DNA from: an uncultured Spirochaetales bacterium
GTDB taxonomy: Bacteria > Spirochaetota > Spirochaetia > Sphaerochaetales > Sphaerochaetaceae
Reading direction: 5' to 3'
Assembly (NCBI GenBank): GCA_949292445.1
Contig: CASEZU010000144.1
Location: 1-23,391, forward strand
Length of the DNA: 23,391 bases
The position numbers and the translations under genes are program-made. Below, in pieces: positions 6,607 through 16,963 of this stretch. The notes under the pieces are model-generated. The model was not told the DNA's origin. It saw only the letters and a list, made by a program, of their open reading frames with translations, and did no database searches. Numbering within the stretch: position 1 is the first letter of the stretch; each line of letters begins with the position of its first letter.

Positions 6607-8291
6607 CAGTTCTCCGGCGAAAGATCCTGGTAACCGATCATATCGGAGATAGAGGCACCTGGAGCCACCATCGGATAGACCTTGTCATCCGAAGGAATAA
6701 TCGCTTCCACAACGACAGCCTCATTGAGCTCAACTGCCTTTCTCAGCACTTCCTCCGGGTCATCGGAGGGCATTATCCTCATACCCTTCACTCCATAAGC
6801 CTCAGCCAGTTTCACCCAGTCAAGCGGAGTGTCCAGCGTCGTCTCCGAGTAGTGGCCGTCATAGAAAAGTGTCTGCCACTGCCTGACCATTCCGAGCGCA
6901 TGATTGTTCATCACGAGGATCATGACGGGAAGGCGGTAACGCGCTATCGTGGCAAGCTCGTTGGCATTCATCCTGAATGAACCATCGCCGGCAATGTTTA
7001 TGACACGCTTTCCGGGGTGCGAGACCTGCGTTCCTATCGCAGCTCCTGTACCGTACCCCATTGTGCCGAGTCCGCCTGATGTAAGGAAATGACGAGGTTC
7101 TCTCGAGTGGAGGAACTGGGCCGCCCACATCTGATGCTGCCCGACCTCGGTAGTGACATAGCCATCCTCAGGGAAAACCCTGTCAAGGGCCTCCATTATC
7201 TCCTTGGGTCTGGCCGCATCCGATGAAACCTTCACAGGGAAACGCTTCCGTCCCTCAGCTATCGCAGCCATCCATTCGGAGTGATCGAGCTTTCTTCCTA
7301 TCCGGTCCATCAGACGGCGGAGAGCCACCTTGACGTCGGCGACGACATGCACCTCCGAGATGATGTTCTTGTTGAACTCAGCCGGATCGACATCGATCTG
7401 CACGATCTTTGCCTGCTTCGCGAATGTAGAGCTCTTGGAAATTACCCTGTCGGAGAATCTCGCGCCTATTACGATGAGAAGATCGCAGCGGTTGATCGAG
7501 AGGTTTGAGAGCCTTGTGCCGTGCATGCCTATCATGCCGGTAAAACGAGGGGACGAGGAATCGACGGCACCGAGGCCCATCAGCGATGAACCTGCAGGAG
7601 CATCGATCTGATCCATGAACGCCCTAAGCTCAGCAGCAGCGTCCGAGCGGATCACTCCGCCCCCTATGTAGCACATAGGACGTTTTGCCTTCATTATGAG
7701 CTCAGCGGCAGCTTCTATGTCCTTCTCACGGAGCCTGTCTGAGACAGGAGCCGGTTCAGTCACTGGCCTGTTCTCGAAATCATACTCGCCTACCTGGATG
7801 TCCTTGGGAATATCCACAAGCACAGGACCAGGACGCCCTTTCTTGGCTATTGCGAAGGCCTCCCTCATCGTATCCGCAAGCTCCGCGATATCCTTCACGA
7901 TGTAATTGTGCTTGGTGACGGTAAGCGTGATGCCACGGATATCCACCTCCTGGAAGCTGTCGCGCCCGAGAAGGGAAAGGGGAACATTTCCCGTGATCGC
8001 CACCATGGGAACGGAATCCATGTACGCCGTGGCAAGCCCTGTGACGAGATTCGTCGCTCCAGGGCCTGATGTGGCAATGCAGACACCGACCTTGCCGGTG
8101 GAGCGTGAGTATCCGTCAGCGGCATGGCTCGCTCCCTGCTCATGGGCCGTGAGGATGTGCTTTATTCTGGAACGGTTCCTGTAAAGCGCATCATAGAGCG
8201 GTATCACCTGCCCTCCGGGATAACCGAAGACGGTATCGACTCCTTCTTCTATGAGGCATTCGATGATTATATCTGCGCCAGTCATCTTCAT
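6606..8291 (-). CDS. ilvB: Acetolactate synthase, large catalytic subunit
   Basis: A 561-residue ThDP- and FAD-dependent enzyme condensing pyruvate with pyruvate (towards Val/Leu) or 2-ketobutyrate (towards Ile). The N-terminal pyrimidine-binding domain carries catalytic Glu51 in TAHEQGASHAADGY. A central FAD-binding domain follows, and the C-terminal domain holds the ThDP/Mg motif GDGSF (435-439) ending in NN (462-463). ATG 8291 was chosen: the open frame runs upstream to 8378 inside ilvD, but GGAGG from the ilvD 3' end lies 7 bases before this ATG, and MKMTGADIIIECL is the normal family start. It begins 2 bases after the ilvD stop and ends overlapping panE by one base. Its regulatory partner ilvN is at the opposite end of the operon, which is unusual. 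Confidence 0.96.
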   Translation of the reverse strand: MKMTGADIIIECLIEEGVDTVFGYPGGQVIPLYDALYRNRSRIKHILTAHEQGASHAADGYSRSTGKVGVCIATSGPGATNLVTGLATAYMDSVPMVAITGNVPLSLLGRDSFQEVDIRGITLTVTKHNYIVKDIAELADTMREAFAIAKKGRPGPVLVDIPKDIQVGEYDFENRPVTEPAPVSDRLREKDIEAAAELIMKAKRPMCYIGGGVIRSDAAAELRAFMDQIDAPAGSSLMGLGAVDSSSPRFTGMIGMHGTRLSNLSINRCDLLIVIGARFSDRVISKSSTFAKQAKIVQIDVDPAEFNKNIISEVHVVADVKVALRRLMDRIGRKLDHSEWMAAIAEGRKRFPVKVSSDAARPKEIMEALDRVFPEDGYVTTEVGQHQMWAAQFLHSREPRHFLTSGGLGTMGYGTGAAIGTQVSHPGKRVINIAGDGSFRMNANELATIARYRLPVMILVMNNHALGMVRQWQTLFYDGHYSETTLDTPLDWVKLAEAYGVKGMRIMPSDDPEEVLRKAVELNEAVVVEAIIPSDDKVYPMVAPGASISDMIGYQDLSPEN

Positions 8292-8293
8292 AT

Positions 8294-9967
8294 TCAGTCC
8301 TCCAGCACCACCGCGCCCTGACGGGCGGAAGTCACATGCCTGGAATACCTGTAGAGGTATCCGGTCCTGATCGGACACTCGTGCGGAACGAGATTCTTCC
8401 TCCTCTCCTCAAGCGTCTTCTCATCGACGAGCATGTCCAGCTTTCCTGCGGGGATATCAATGGAGATGATGTCTCCTTCCTCGACAAGCGCTATCGGCCC
8501 GCCGGATGCCGCCTCAGGCGACACATGTCCGATCGAAGCACCCCTTGTAGCTCCGGAGAACCTGCCGTCGGTGATGAGCGCGACAGTCTTGTCCAGGCCC
8601 ATTCCGGCTATGGCGGATGTCGGGCTGAGCATCTCCCTCATGCCAGGGCCTCCCTTGGGACCTTCATAGCGGATTATTATGACATCGCCAGGATTGATCT
8701 TCTTGCCGAAGATCGCCTCAATGGCCTCCTCCTCGCTGTTGAAGACCCTTGCAGGCCCCTTGTGGACGAACATCTCAGGAGCGACAGCGCTTCTCTTCAC
8801 GACTGCTCCCTCCGGCGCAAGAGACCCCTTGAGTACGGCAATGCCTCCTGTCTGCGAATATGGATTGTCAACCGGCCTGATGACCTCGGGGTCGGTATTC
8901 CTCGCCTTCTCGACAGAAACGCCTATGCTCTCACCTGTAACTGTCAGGAGGGAAAGATCGAGTATGTCCTTCTTCGCAAGTTCCTTCATCACAGCCATCA
9001 CGCCGCCTGCCTGGTAAAGATCCTCCATGTGATGCGGACCTGCAGGCGCAAGGTGGCAGAGATTCGGTACTGCAGCGGAGATATCATTTGCCTGGAAGAT
9101 ATCTATCTCCACGCCCGCCTCATGCGCGATGGCAGGAAGATGGAGCATCGTGTTCGTCGAGCAGCCCAGTGCCATATCGACCTTGAGGGCATTCATGAAA
9201 GCCTTCTCTGTCATGATCTGGCGTGCCGTGATGCCCTTTTTCAGGAGCTCCATCACCTGGTACCCCGCCTCCTTTGCAAGGCGGAGACGCTCAGAGTATA
9301 CAGCAGGTATCGTTCCGTTTCCGGGGAGACCCATTCCGATCGCCTCGGTGAGGCAGTTCATCGAATTGGCCGTATACATTCCCGAGCATGAGCCGCATGA
9401 TGGGCATGCGCTGTTCTCCCATTCAAGGAGCTCCTCATCATTCATAGTGCCGGCAGCGTGCCTGCCGACAGCCTCGAACATCGAGGAAAGGGACATCCCG
9501 CGCTTATCTCCGCCCTTTATATGGCCGGCAAGCATCGGGCCGCCCGAGACGAAGATGGAGGGAAGGTCGAGCCTCGCCGCGGCCATGAGCATTCCCGGGA
9601 CGATCTTGTCGCAGTTGGGAATGAAGACCATGGCGTCGAAGGGATGTGCGGTGGCCATGACCTCGATCGAATCCGCAATAAGCTCACGGGAAGCGAGCGA
9701 GTACTTCATACCCTTGTGCCCCATAGCAATACCGTCGCAGACTCCGATCACAGGGAACATGACAGGATTGCCGCCGTTCTCCCTCACTCCGGCCTTAACA
9801 GCGTCAGCAATCAGCTGAAGCTGCATATGCCCGGGGATGATCTCATTGTATGCGCATACGACGCCGATCGTCGGCATCGCGATTTCACGGTCCGTCCACC
9901 CGAGCGCCTTCATCAGCGATCTGTGCGGAGCCTTGTCGACTCCGGCCTTCATTCCATCCGATCTCAT
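8294..9967 (-). CDS. ilvD: Dihydroxy-acid dehydratase
   Basis: A 557-residue Fe-S lyase converting 2,3-dihydroxy-isovalerate or -methylvalerate to the 2-keto acids of Val and Ile synthesis. Visible motifs: [13 protein letters not shown] (75-87), [20 protein letters not shown] (117-136) with Cys119, and [18 protein letters not shown] (188-205) with the cluster cysteines. Where plant-type [2Fe-2S] enzymes have a Cys after ITP, this protein has NEIIPGHM (41-48), as in E. coli IlvD, which carries an oxygen-labile [4Fe-4S] cluster; an oxygen-sensitive enzyme is therefore likely (inference). AGGAGG lies just upstream of ATG 9967, which overlaps the leuB stop by 4 bases (ATGA). Confidence 0.96.
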   Translation of the reverse strand: MRSDGMKAGVDKAPHRSLMKALGWTDREIAMPTIGVVCAYNEIIPGHMQLQLIADAVKAGVRENGGNPVMFPVIGVCDGIAMGHKGMKYSLASRELIADSIEVMATAHPFDAMVFIPNCDKIVPGMLMAAARLDLPSIFVSGGPMLAGHIKGGDKRGMSLSSMFEAVGRHAAGTMNDEELLEWENSACPSCGSCSGMYTANSMNCLTEAIGMGLPGNGTIPAVYSERLRLAKEAGYQVMELLKKGITARQIMTEKAFMNALKVDMALGCSTNTMLHLPAIAHEAGVEIDIFQANDISAAVPNLCHLAPAGPHHMEDLYQAGGVMAVMKELAKKDILDLSLLTVTGESIGVSVEKARNTDPEVIRPVDNPYSQTGGIAVLKGSLAPEGAVVKRSAVAPEMFVHKGPARVFNSEEEAIEAIFGKKINPGDVIIIRYEGPKGGPGMREMLSPTSAIAGMGLDKTVALITDGRFSGATRGASIGHVSPEAASGGPIALVEEGDIISIDIPAGKLDMLVDEKTLEERRKNLVPHECPIRTGYLYRYSRHVTSARQGAVVLED

Positions 9968-11031
9968 CCGATCCTCCTGATAATCTCATCACCGCACGCT
10001 GCCGTGCCGACTGTCTCCTCGCCTTCTGCCGCGATATCCCTGGTCCTGACTCCATCCGAGAGTGCCGAGGAAACGGCCTCCTCGATTGCCCTGGCCTCCT
10101 TCTCAAGAGAGAACGAATAGCGGAGCATCATCGCCGCCGAGAGGATTGTGGCTATCGGATTGGCAATATCCTTTCCCGCGATATCGGGAGCAGAGCCATG
10201 TATAGGCTCGTACATGCCGAAGCTGTCATCCCTGAGCGAGGCAGATGCGAGCATTCCGATCGACCCGGTTATCATCGACGCCTCATCGGAGAGGATATCG
10301 CCGAACATGTTCTCCGTGAGAAGCACATCAAAGCGCTCAGGATCACGGACAAGCTGCATCGCCGCATTGTCCACGTACATGAAGTCGAGAACGACATCAC
10401 TGTACTCTCCTGCTACTTCCGATACAGTCTCCCTCCAGAGCCTTGAGGTTTCGAGCACATTGGCTTTATCCACAAGCGTCACATGCTTCCTTCTCAGGCG
10501 GGCTGCATCAAAGGCCTTCCGCGCGATACGCCTGATCTCTCCTGCGGAGTAGCGCATCATGTCATATGCGCTGCTGCCGTCATCACTCCTGCCCTTCTCT
10601 CCGAAATAGATGCCGCCTGTGAGTTCCCTCACGACAAGGAGGTCAACGCCGCCTGCAATCACGGAAGGCTTCAGCGGAGATGCTCCGGAGAGCTCCGGAT
10701 AGATGACAGCCGGACGGAGGTTGCAGAAGAGGCCAAGCCCGCTCCTGAGTCCCAGAAGCGCCTTCTCCGGACGGAGGGCACCAGGAACATGGTCCCATTT
10801 CGGGCCGCCCACAGCTCCGAGGAGCACCGCATCCGCTGCCTTTGCCGTCTCCAAGGCATCCTCCGTGAGAGGAACCTTGTACTTGTCGATAGAGATACCG
10901 CCGGCATCAACCTCGCGGTATGAGATCTTATGTCCGTATACATCCGCGGTCCTGTCCAGCACCCTGACAGCCTCGCGGACAATGTCCGGGCCGATGCCGT
11001 CACCCGGCACCAGCGCTATATGCATATCCAT
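9964..11031 (-). CDS. leuB: 3-isopropylmalate dehydrogenase
   Basis: A 355-residue NAD-dependent beta-decarboxylating dehydrogenase that forms 2-ketoisocaproate, the third step of leucine synthesis. It starts with [14 protein letters not shown] (9-22), has the substrate-binding arginine block [17 protein letters not shown] in the middle and the family's C-terminal [18 protein letters not shown] motif. Length and order match LeuB rather than isocitrate dehydrogenase, and the leu context supports it. ATG 11031 shares one base with the leuD stop (TGATG) and has AAGGAG about 8 bases upstream; the alternative Met3 (11025) is less well placed. Confidence 0.95.
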   Translation of the reverse strand: MDMHIALVPGDGIGPDIVREAVRVLDRTADVYGHKISYREVDAGGISIDKYKVPLTEDALETAKAADAVLLGAVGGPKWDHVPGALRPEKALLGLRSGLGLFCNLRPAVIYPELSGASPLKPSVIAGGVDLLVVRELTGGIYFGEKGRSDDGSSAYDMMRYSAGEIRRIARKAFDAARLRRKHVTLVDKANVLETSRLWRETVSEVAGEYSDVVLDFMYVDNAAMQLVRDPERFDVLLTENMFGDILSDEASMITGSIGMLASASLRDDSFGMYEPIHGSAPDIAGKDIANPIATILSAAMMLRYSFSLEKEARAIEEAVSSALSDGVRTRDIAAEGEETVGTAACGDEIIRRIG

Positions 11032-11519
11032 CAGTAGTTCTCCTTGATATACGGAATGAGCCCGCCGGCCTCGATGAGGCTCTGCATGAACGGAGGGAAC
11101 GGTTCTGCCTTGTACTCCCTTCTTGTAGTCTCATCGCGGATGATACCGGTAGAGAAGTCGACAGAGACCTTGTCTCCGCTCTGTATCTCCGCAGATGCCT
11201 GAGGACATTCGAGGATAGGAAGCCCTATGTTTATCGAGTTGCGGAAGAAGATGCGCGCGAATGTCGCCGCGATCACGCAGCTTATGCCTGACTCCTTGAT
11301 CGCAATAGGCGCATGCTCCCTTGAAGAACCGCAGCCGAAATTCTTTCCGGCAACGATGATGTCGCCGCGCTGCACGTTCTTCACGAACTCGCCGTCGATA
11401 TCCTCCATGCAGTGCGATGCAAGCTCAGCCTTGTCGGATGTGTTGAGATAGCGGGCGGGGATGATCACATCCGTATCAACATTGTCCCCATAGCGGAATA
11501 CCCTTCCCTCAGCCTTCAT
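11031..11519 (-). CDS. leuD: 3-isopropylmalate dehydratase, small subunit
   Basis: A 162-residue small subunit of isopropylmalate isomerase (second leucine step), carrying the swivelling aconitase C-terminal domain. The active-site loop [21 protein letters not shown] is intact. At 162 residues it belongs to the short, archaeal-like LeuD type (about 160-170) that pairs with a LeuC of about 420 residues, matching the neighbour; E. coli LeuD is about 200. The GGAGGAGGT ribosome site lies within the end of leuC, and the two genes overlap by 11 bases, which favours coupled synthesis of the two subunits. Confidence 0.94.
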   Translation of the reverse strand: MKAEGRVFRYGDNVDTDVIIPARYLNTSDKAELASHCMEDIDGEFVKNVQRGDIIVAGKNFGCGSSREHAPIAIKESGISCVIAATFARIFFRNSINIGLPILECPQASAEIQSGDKVSVDFSTGIIRDETTRREYKAEPFPPFMQSLIEAGGLIPYIKENY

Positions 11520-12780
11520 ACCCTACCTCCTCCGGATCGGTGATATACCCAGTGACAGCACTTGCGGCAGCAGTCTCCGGGGAAGCGAGATAGACCTCGC
11601 TCTTCACATGGCCCATGCGGCCGACAAAATTGCGGTTCGTGGTCGAGACGCAGCGCTCACCTGCCGAAAGAATGCCCATATAACCGCCGAGGCATGGTCC
11701 GCAGGTCGGCGTTGAGACAACACAGCCTGATTCGACGAAGATATCGAAAAGCCCCTCGTGCATTGCCTCGAGCCATATGCGCTGTGTCGCAGGTATGACG
11801 ATGCATCGCACTCCGTCAGCTACCTTCCTCCCCTTGAGAATGCGGGCCGCAGCCTCGAGGTCCGAAAGGCGCCCGTTGGTGCAGCTGCCGATGACGACCT
11901 GATCGATCTTTATATCACGCCCTTCCTTCGCGCTGTGCGTATTCTCCGGCAGATGCGGATAGGAAACAGTGGGAACGATCTTTGACAGGTCGATATCATA
12001 GGTCTTCTCATACTCGGCATCGGGATCGGATGTGAATATCTTCGGCTCCTTTGCCCCATGTTCCCTGAGATAGCAGAGCGTCGTCTCATCCACGGGGAAG
12101 ATCCCGTTCTTGGCACCGGCCTCTATTGCCATGTTGGCAATCGTGAACCTGTCATCCATCGTAAGGGAATGGACTCCGTCGCCGCAGAACTCCATAGCCC
12201 TGTACAGCGCTCCGTCAACTCCTATCATGCCGATGATCGTCAGGATGAGGTCCTTCCCGGAGACATGCTTTCCCAGCTTTCCAGAGAGACGGAAACGGAT
12301 GGAGGATGGGACCTTGAACCATGCCTTGCCTATAGCCATTCCGGCTGCCATGTCCGTCGAACCGACACCTGTGGAGAAAGCCCCGAGAGCTCCGTATGTG
12401 CAGGTATGGCTGTCAGCCCCGATCACAGTGTCTCCCGCCGTGACAAGCCCCTGCTCGGGAAGAAGGGCATGCTCTATGCCTACCCTGCCGACCTCGAAGT
12501 AGTTCGTTATGTTCTCACGGGCTGCGAAGGCACGTACGCAGGCGCACTGCTCAGCAGCCTTGATGTCCTTGTTGGGCGTGAAATGATCAGGGACGAGAGC
12601 GATCCTGTCCTTGTTGAAGACATGCTCCTTGCCGAACGCAGGGAACTCCCTGATGGCGACAGGGCTTGTGATGTCATTGCCGAGCACCATATCCAGATCC
12701 GCCATTATGAGCTGGCCGGGATGCACTTCATTCAGACCTGCTGCATGGGCGAGGATCTTCTCGGTCATAGTCATTGCCAT
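11509..12780 (-). CDS. leuC: 3-isopropylmalate dehydratase, large subunit
   Basis: A 423-residue [4Fe-4S] aconitase-family subunit that isomerises 2- to 3-isopropylmalate together with LeuD. Cluster cysteines are visible in GSCTNGR and in [11 protein letters not shown]; the N-terminal [17 protein letters not shown] and DHFTPNKDI segments match the short (about 420-residue) LeuC class. I chose ATG 12780, which overlaps the leuA stop by one base (TGATG) with AAGGAGG 7 bases upstream; a GTG one codon earlier (12783) is too close to the ribosome site. Met4 and Met6 of the longest form are also possible. Same subfamily caveat as for LeuD: homoaconitase-type relatives exist, but the operon makes leucine synthesis the clear role. 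Confidence 0.94.
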   Translation of the reverse strand: MAMTMTEKILAHAAGLNEVHPGQLIMADLDMVLGNDITSPVAIREFPAFGKEHVFNKDRIALVPDHFTPNKDIKAAEQCACVRAFAARENITNYFEVGRVGIEHALLPEQGLVTAGDTVIGADSHTCTYGALGAFSTGVGSTDMAAGMAIGKAWFKVPSSIRFRLSGKLGKHVSGKDLILTIIGMIGVDGALYRAMEFCGDGVHSLTMDDRFTIANMAIEAGAKNGIFPVDETTLCYLREHGAKEPKIFTSDPDAEYEKTYDIDLSKIVPTVSYPHLPENTHSAKEGRDIKIDQVVIGSCTNGRLSDLEAAARILKGRKVADGVRCIVIPATQRIWLEAMHEGLFDIFVESGCVVSTPTCGPCLGGYMGILSAGERCVSTTNRNFVGRMGHVKSEVYLASPETAAASAVTGYITDPEEVGYEG

Positions 12781-14375
12781 CACTCGACCTCCTTGTCTGT
12801 GTGTCCGACGAGCATGTCGTTGTCGAACGTCAGAGTCGATGTCTTGTTGCCGCCGGCAATCGAGGAGCTTCCGCCCTCGAGCATGCGGTTGACGGCATTG
12901 AGACAGGCGAGTATCGAAGCCTCGATGACATCTGTCGAGACACCGCGGCCGCGGTATACGCCGCTGCCGTCCGAGATCTTCACAAGCGCCTCTCCCAGCG
13001 CATCCCTGTGCTCAGTGACAGCCTGGAGCTGGTAATCATCGAGGGAGAACGGATGGCGGATGATCTTCTCCACCGCCCTCAGCGAAGCATAGACAGGGCC
13101 TGTGCCGGAGGCGACGCCCTCGACGACCTTATCGCCATTCTTAAGTGCGATGCACGCGGTGGACGTTATTTTGTTGCCGCTGTTGACAACATAGGATGAG
13201 AGAGACCATGTCTGCTTGGCTGAAGCCTCGGTCGACTCGACGAGCGCCACGATATCGCGGTCAGTGACATTCTTCTTTCTGTCGCAGAGGTTCTTGAACT
13301 CCTCGAAAAGCCTTACGACCTCCGCCTCCGGAAGCACATATCCCAGCTCATCAAGCTTCTTGGAGAACGCATGCTTGCCGGAATGCTTGCCAAGGACATA
13401 GTTTGTCTTAACGACTCCGACGCTCTCAGGAGTCATTATCTCATAAGTCTTGGAATTCGCCATCATGCCATGCTGGTGAATGCCTGACTCATGTGCGAAC
13501 GCATTATCTCCGACGATGGCCTTCGACGGGAATATCCTGACACCGGTGATTGAGGAAAGGAGACGCGCTGAGCGGCAGAGCTCCTCGGTCTTTATCCCTG
13601 TCTCGGCGTTGTAGATGTCGGGACGCGTCTTCATCGCCATCACAACTTCCTCAAGCGCGGTGTTGCCGGCCCTCTCTCCGATGCCGCAGAGAGTGCATTC
13701 TATCTGACGGGCCCCGGCCCTGACACCTGCGAGGCTGTTCGCCGTCGCCTGCCCCAGATCATCGTGGCAGTGCATTGAGATGATTGCCTTGTCGATGTTC
13801 GGGACACGGTTGAGGACCGTGCTGACCATCTCCGTGATGTCCCCCGGGGATGCATAGCCGACCGTATCGGGGAGATTTATCGTGGTGGCTCCCTCATTGA
13901 TCGCAGCCTCGACGACGCGGCACATGTAATCGAGATCCGTGCGCGTGGCATCCTCGAGAGAGAACTCGATGTCCGGGCAGAGGTTCCTTGCATACCGCAC
14001 CTCGGTGCGCAGGCACTCAAGGGCCTCCTCCCTTGTCATCCTCAGCTTGTACTGAAGATGCAGATCCGATGTCGCGAGGAAGACGTGGATACGCGGCCTC
14101 TTGGCCCTCTTCACCGCATTCCATGCAGCATCGATGTCCTTATCAAGGGCGCGGGCCAGCGATGCGACCGTGACATTGTCAACGGCCTTCGCGATAGCCT
14201 CAACGCTCTCGAAATCGCCAGGGGATGAAATGGCAAAGCCGGCTTCAATTATATCCACGCCCAGCGTCTCGAGCTGCTTCGCCACCCTGATCTTCTCCTC
14301 CAGGTTCATGCTGTATCCCGGAGCCTGCTCGCCATCGCGGAGCGTGGTATCGAATATGTAGATCCTCTCTGCCAT
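12780..14375 (-). CDS. leuA: 2-isopropylmalate synthase
   Basis: A 531-residue enzyme condensing acetyl-CoA with 2-ketoisovalerate, the committed leucine step. The TIM-barrel catalytic domain starts with [13 protein letters not shown] (8-20, Arg13-Asp14) and contains the metal-binding HCH (202-204) plus Asn238 in [12 protein letters not shown]-terminal regulatory domain of the LeuA_dimer type (from about 390) is present, so leucine feedback inhibition is expected. The sequence pattern is LeuA rather than citramalate synthase, although substrate choice in this superfamily can depend on few residues. ATG 14375 is preceded by GGAGGGGAAGG, 15 bases after ilvC. It is the only operon gene not overlapping or abutting its upstream neighbour. 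Confidence 0.95.
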   Translation of the reverse strand: MAERIYIFDTTLRDGEQAPGYSMNLEEKIRVAKQLETLGVDIIEAGFAISSPGDFESVEAIAKAVDNVTVASLARALDKDIDAAWNAVKRAKRPRIHVFLATSDLHLQYKLRMTREEALECLRTEVRYARNLCPDIEFSLEDATRTDLDYMCRVVEAAINEGATTINLPDTVGYASPGDITEMVSTVLNRVPNIDKAIISMHCHDDLGQATANSLAGVRAGARQIECTLCGIGERAGNTALEEVVMAMKTRPDIYNAETGIKTEELCRSARLLSSITGVRIFPSKAIVGDNAFAHESGIHQHGMMANSKTYEIMTPESVGVVKTNYVLGKHSGKHAFSKKLDELGYVLPEAEVVRLFEEFKNLCDRKKNVTDRDIVALVESTEASAKQTWSLSSYVVNSGNKITSTACIALKNGDKVVEGVASGTGPVYASLRAVEKIIRHPFSLDDYQLQAVTEHRDALGEALVKISDGSGVYRGRGVSTDVIEASILACLNAVNRMLEGGSSSIAGGNKTSTLTFDNDMLVGHTDKEVE

Positions 14376-14390
14376 CCTTCCCCTCCGTCC

Positions 14391-15931
<1,541 letters not shown>

Positions 15932-15943
15932 CCAAGAACCTCC

Positions 15944-16017
15944 AAAAATAAAAAATGCCCGGGGATTTTCAACACCACGGGCCTACATCAGAAAATGCTA
16001 AAACCGTGGTTCAGCAT
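15944..16017 (-). promoter_or_regulatory. ilv operon attenuator (terminator / antiterminator / protector)
   Basis: Three alternative pairings are visible on the minus strand. Terminator: GCCCG (15978-15982) with CGGGC (15957-15961), extended by two more G-C pairs past a mismatch, then a T-rich run at 15944-15956. Antiterminator: ACCACGG (16004-16010), directly after the leader stop codon, is a perfect complement of CCGTGGT (15974-15980), which overlaps the terminator's 5' arm. Protector: ATGCTGAA (16010-16017) pairs with TTTTAGCAT (15995-16003) and puts most of ACCACGG in a loop. A ribosome stalled on Leu/Val/Ile codons would open the protector and allow antitermination; one reaching the stop codon would cover ACCACGG and allow termination. 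Confidence 0.85.
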
Positions 16018-16079
16018 GTAATGACGAGTACAGATAGAAGGAGAGCAGATGAAAGCAATACAGATGTTCCGGCGATCAT
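16011..16079 (-). CDS. ilv operon leader peptide (attenuation peptide)
   Basis: A 22-codon reading frame with AGGAGGAG (16085-16092) 5 bases before its ATG. Eleven of 22 residues are branched-chain: Ile2, Val7, Leu8, Leu9, Leu13, Leu14, Leu15, Val17, Leu18, Val19 and Ile20, the last four consecutive just before Thr-Cys-stop. This is the hallmark of a leader peptide that senses charged tRNA-Leu/Val/Ile. It lies between the operon promoter and the terminator, in the position of IlvL. The peptide itself probably has no function beyond ribosome positioning. It is too short for standard gene calling. Confidence 0.87.
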   Translation of the reverse strand: MIAGTSVLLSSALLLSVLVITC

Positions 16080-16110
16080 TTTCACTCCTCCTTTTGATAT
16101 GATTAACCAT

Positions 16111-16140
16111 CTTATACGGCAACAGTACGGGCAATGTCAA
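16111..16140 (-). promoter_or_regulatory. Promoter of the ilv-leu operon
   Basis: On the minus strand, TTGACA (16135-16140), an 18-base spacer and TATAAG (16111-16116) form a strong sigma-70-type promoter. The start would be near 16104, about 25 bases before the leader peptide ATG. A 10-bp palindrome TTATGCATAA lies upstream at 16176-16185 and could be an operator. Confidence 0.75.
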
Positions 16141-16188
16141 CAAAGGCTGTGTTAAAAATGCAAGAATATCCAGTTTTATGCATAAGCC

Positions 16189-16254
16189 TCAGTTTTTCCG
16201 CACAAGAGACCACAGAATAATGCCTCCGAGGAGGCAGATCACAACAGCTTCCAT
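16189..16254 (-). CDS. Possible very small single-span membrane protein
   Basis: A 21-codon frame beginning 3 bases after the HAD phosphatase stop codon. It encodes a short acidic start (MEA), about 15 hydrophobic residues and the basic end VRKN, the pattern of tiny bacterial membrane proteins. No Shine-Dalgarno-like sequence is visible, and the frame contains the TGCCTC/GAGGCA hairpin that may simply terminate the HAD gene. It could be chance; I recognise no family. Confidence 0.3.
   Translation of the reverse strand: MEAVVICLLGGIILWSLVRKN
16221..16236 (-). terminator. Hairpin downstream of the HAD phosphatase gene
   Basis: TGCCTC and GAGGCA form a 6-bp stem with a 4-base loop, about 20 bases after the HAD stop codon. 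The following minus-strand sequence (TTATTCTG) is only weakly T-rich, so this would be a modest terminator separating the HAD gene from the ilv promoter. Confidence 0.4.
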
Positions 16255-16257
16255 CGC

Positions 16258-16845
16258 TCAGATGAATCTGGAGAAGAACTCACGCGCTTTCGCGTCACGG
16301 TCCTCACCTGTGTAATGAAGCGTGTCGATTCCAAGCGAGGAAGCGGACCTTATGTTCTCCTCCATATCATCTATGAAGTGAGTGGATTCATATGAAAAGC
16401 CCTCCTTCTCACAGATCATCCTCCAGAACGCACATTCAGGCTTCGACATATGCATGAGGTGGGATGCATAGAGCGAATCGAAGTGCTCAAGCGGTTTCTC
16501 CGGAAAAGTGAGGATGTCATCCCAGTGCGGACGGAATGTGTTCGATCCTACAACGCAGCGATGCCCTTTCTTCCTGAGCGCATCAACAACGGAGAGCATG
16601 TATTCATTCACATGGGGATTGAAGAATTTCCTGAAAAGGTCCTCCTTTATGCTGATCTGGTACTTATCCTCAAGATGGCGGTAATAATCATCGGGATCCA
16701 TATACCCGTCCATGAGAGCCCTGTCATAGTATCCGTAGTCAGTTCTTATATCGCGATACGGCGTACCCACATATTCCGAAAGCTGCCTCAGCGTCTTTAC
16801 ATCAAGGAGAATGACTTCTCCCAGATCGAAGATAAAAAGTTCCAT
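16258..16845 (-). CDS. HAD-superfamily phosphatase, YihX-like
   Basis: A 195-residue cytoplasmic hydrolase of HAD subfamily IA. Motif I is FDLGEVI with Asp7 as nucleophile; the position two residues on is Gly, as in E. coli YihX (FDLGNV), an alpha-glucose-1-phosphate phosphatase. Motif II is GSNT (Ser101), motif III Lys135 in SKPE, motif IV DD (159-160). Length and motif spacing match YihX closely, so a sugar-phosphate phosphatase is plausible, but HAD substrates are hard to predict. The open frame extends to 16905; I chose ATG 16845 because the protein must begin just before motif I and TATAAT lies 6 bases upstream, which makes upstream starts untranscribed from that promoter. No Shine-Dalgarno is present, so the mRNA is probably leaderless. 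Confidence 0.85.
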   Translation of the reverse strand: MELFIFDLGEVILLDVKTLRQLSEYVGTPYRDIRTDYGYYDRALMDGYMDPDDYYRHLEDKYQISIKEDLFRKFFNPHVNEYMLSVVDALRKKGHRCVVGSNTFRPHWDDILTFPEKPLEHFDSLYASHLMHMSKPECAFWRMICEKEGFSYESTHFIDDMEENIRSASSLGIDTLHYTGEDRDAKAREFFSRFI

Positions 16846-16851
16846 GAAGGC

Positions 16852-16877
16852 ATTATACCACACGCAAACAATGTTTG
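16852..16877 (-). promoter_or_regulatory. Extended -10 promoter and palindrome upstream of the HAD gene
   Basis: TATAAT (16852-16857) is preceded by TGG, an extended -10 (TGnTATAAT). It lies 6 bases before the ATG, so transcription would start at or next to the A of the start codon. A perfect palindrome, CAAACA-A-TGTTTG (16865-16877), sits in the spacer region where a repressor would block RNA polymerase. No good -35 is visible. Confidence 0.6.
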
Positions 16878-16890
16878 TTATGCAACCTGC

Positions 16891-16958
16891 TGCATGAAAA
16901 TGCATATCTTATGTATTTTACTTAGCCATTATAATCGGTATACTTCCTCACACGGAGG
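16891..16958 (+). promoter_or_regulatory. Promoter region of the amino acid ABC transporter operon
   Basis: TATAAT (16930-16935) and TATACT (16939-16944) are both good -10 boxes; TTTACT (16917-16922) is spaced 16 bases from the second. An inverted repeat TGCAT-GAAA-ATGCA (16891-16904) lies upstream and may be regulatory. GGAGG (16954-16958) is the ribosome site, 5 bases before the ATG. Which -10 is used cannot be decided by eye. Confidence 0.5.
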
Positions 16959-16963
16959 ATTTC

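Noticed and set aside
8292..8378. Upstream extension of ilvB into ilvD
   Set aside because: The extra 29 residues match nothing in the family, and a good ribosome site precedes ATG 8291.
8336..9391. 351-codon open frame on the plus strand opposite ilvD
   Set aside because: It lies wholly within ilvD, resembles no protein family I know, and looks like an antisense shadow of a GC-biased gene. The same holds for the long plus-strand frames at 12058-13035 and 19838-20677.
16176..16185. TTATGCATAA and the similar TTAATGCATAAT near 21694-21705 as a shared operator
   Set aside because: The motif is short and AT-rich, and the second copy is explained by the -10 box. Two occurrences are not enough to claim a regulon.
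15932..16257. T-box or leucine riboswitch in front of the ilv operon
   Set aside because: No T-box bulge sequence or specifier stem is visible, and the leader peptide plus alternative hairpins explain the region better.
16846..16905. Upstream extension of the HAD gene
   Set aside because: The extra 20 residues precede motif I, are not family-like, and would lie upstream of the -10 box.
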